Of a stretch of 5,144 bases of DNA, positions 4,623-5,144 are shown piece by piece (position 1 is the first letter of the stretch; the number at the start of each line of letters is the position of its first letter). A program made the translations under genes and the position numbers. The notes under the pieces are model-generated. The model had not been told where the DNA came from. It did not search any database and saw only the letters and a list, made by a program, of their open reading frames with translations. This stretch comes from Comamonadaceae bacterium (GTDB taxonomy: Bacteria > Pseudomonadota > Gammaproteobacteria > Burkholderiales > Burkholderiaceae_C). The stretch lies in assembly GCA_947452325.1 (NCBI GenBank), contig CANGCZ010000133.1, positions 1 through 5,144 on the forward strand, given 5' to 3'.

Positions 4623-5144
4623 ATGGCTGCCATCTCCTTTCAATCTGTCTCCAAAACATTCACCAATGCCCGTGGCACGTTCACCGCATTGGATCAGGTG
4701 TCTTTTGATATTCAAGCCGGTGAATTTTTCGGTTTGCTCGGCCCCAATGGCGCGGGTAAAACCACCCTCATCAGCATCTTGGCAGGTTTATTAAAGTCCA
4801 GCAGCGGCAGCATTCGTGTGCATGACTTGGATGTGCAAACCCAATCGCAGCAAGTACGCAAACTGTTGGGCGTGGTGCCGCAAGAGTTGGTCTTTGATCC
4901 GTTTTTCAGCGTGCGCGAAGCTTTGACCTTCCAATCCGGGTATTTCGGCGTGACTGGCAACGGCGCATGGATTGACGAATTGCTGGAAAACCTGGGGCTT
5001 GCCGACAAAGCCAACCACAATATGCGTCAACTCTCCGGCGGCATGAAACGCCGCGTACTGGTGGCGCAAGCGCTGGTGCACAAGCCGCCGGTCATCGTGC
5101 TGGACGAACCGACTGCCGGTGTGGATGTCGAGCTTCGTCAAACC
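4623..5144 (+). CDS. yadG: ABC transporter ATP-binding protein, YadG type, N-terminal part
   Basis: The gene runs off the right edge; 174 residues are visible of a protein usually about 300 long. It is the cytoplasmic ATPase of an ABC-2 type exporter. The visible part holds Walker A GPNGAGKTT (40-48), Q-loop Gln87, signature LSGGMKRR (137-144) and Walker B VIVLDEPTAGVD (157-168) with catalytic Glu162. The run DEPTAGVDVELRQ is characteristic of YadG and close relatives such as the CcmA/NodI-like group. The natural partner is a YadH-type permease, which would lie just downstream. The transported substrate of YadGH is not established, so none is claimed. The ATG at 4623 has no clear Shine-Dalgarno; the homology begins immediately after it (AAISFQSVSKTF), which supports this start. 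A relation in function to the mla operon is possible from position but not shown. Confidence 0.88.
   Translation, partial: MAAISFQSVSKTFTNARGTFTALDQVSFDIQAGEFFGLLGPNGAGKTTLISILAGLLKSSSGSIRVHDLDVQTQSQQVRKLLGVVPQELVFDPFFSVREALTFQSGYFGVTGNGAWIDELLENLGLADKANHNMRQLSGGMKRRVLVAQALVHKPPVIVLDEPTAGVDVELRQT

Noticed and set aside
4791..5141. Minus-strand open frames opposite the YadG-type ATPase
   Set aside because: The plus strand here carries Walker A, signature and Walker B motifs in one continuous frame, so the reverse frames are shadows.
1..5144. A novel defence, mobile or otherwise undescribed system
   Set aside because: All the coding space is taken by recognisable housekeeping genes, with no integrase, transposase, direct repeats at ends, composition shift or unknown gene.

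Overview
The window reads as chromosomal DNA from a betaproteobacterium, most likely of the order Burkholderiales and perhaps a Comamonadaceae-like genome. Three things point there: the protein sequences, the moderate-to-high GC with frequent TTG leucine codons, and the gene order (gltD, then an mla operon that includes mlaA, then a YadG-type ABC ATPase). The taxonomic call comes from remembered family patterns, not from a search. All genes lie on the + strand, and coding density is very high.

Layout: the window opens inside gltD, the small subunit of glutamate synthase (1-474, C-terminal part only). A gap of about 106 bases (475-580) follows. It holds a stem-loop just after the gltD stop, a TAGAAT -10-like box, and a small dyad next to the ribosome binding site of mlaF. 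Next comes a compact six-gene operon, mlaF-mlaE-mlaD-mlaA-mlaC-mlaB (581-4570). Three of its five junctions are 4-base stop/start overlaps (F/E, D/A, C/B). E/D is separated by 16 bases and A/C by 35. After a 52-base gap an ABC transporter ATPase of the YadG type starts at 4623 and runs off the right edge.

How it works: the mla genes encode the complete Mla phospholipid transport route, which maintains outer-membrane lipid asymmetry. MlaA is an outer-membrane lipoprotein that takes mislocalised phospholipid from the outer leaflet. MlaC is the periplasmic carrier. MlaD (MCE ring), MlaE (permease), MlaF (ATPase) and MlaB (STAS regulator) form the inner-membrane MlaFEDB complex. The diagnostic motifs look intact in every protein, so the system should be functional. 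The YadG-type ATPase normally pairs with an ABC-2 permease, which would be expected just beyond the window.

I see no mobile element, CRISPR array, tRNA, rRNA or signs of recent transfer. This is an ordinary, conserved housekeeping region, and I do not see a new system. The points worth a second look are modest: the Asp/Gly repeat tail on MlaA, the mlaA-mlaC gap with tandem stops and a palindrome, the gltD-mlaF intergenic structures, and a possibly near-leaderless start for the YadG-type gene.
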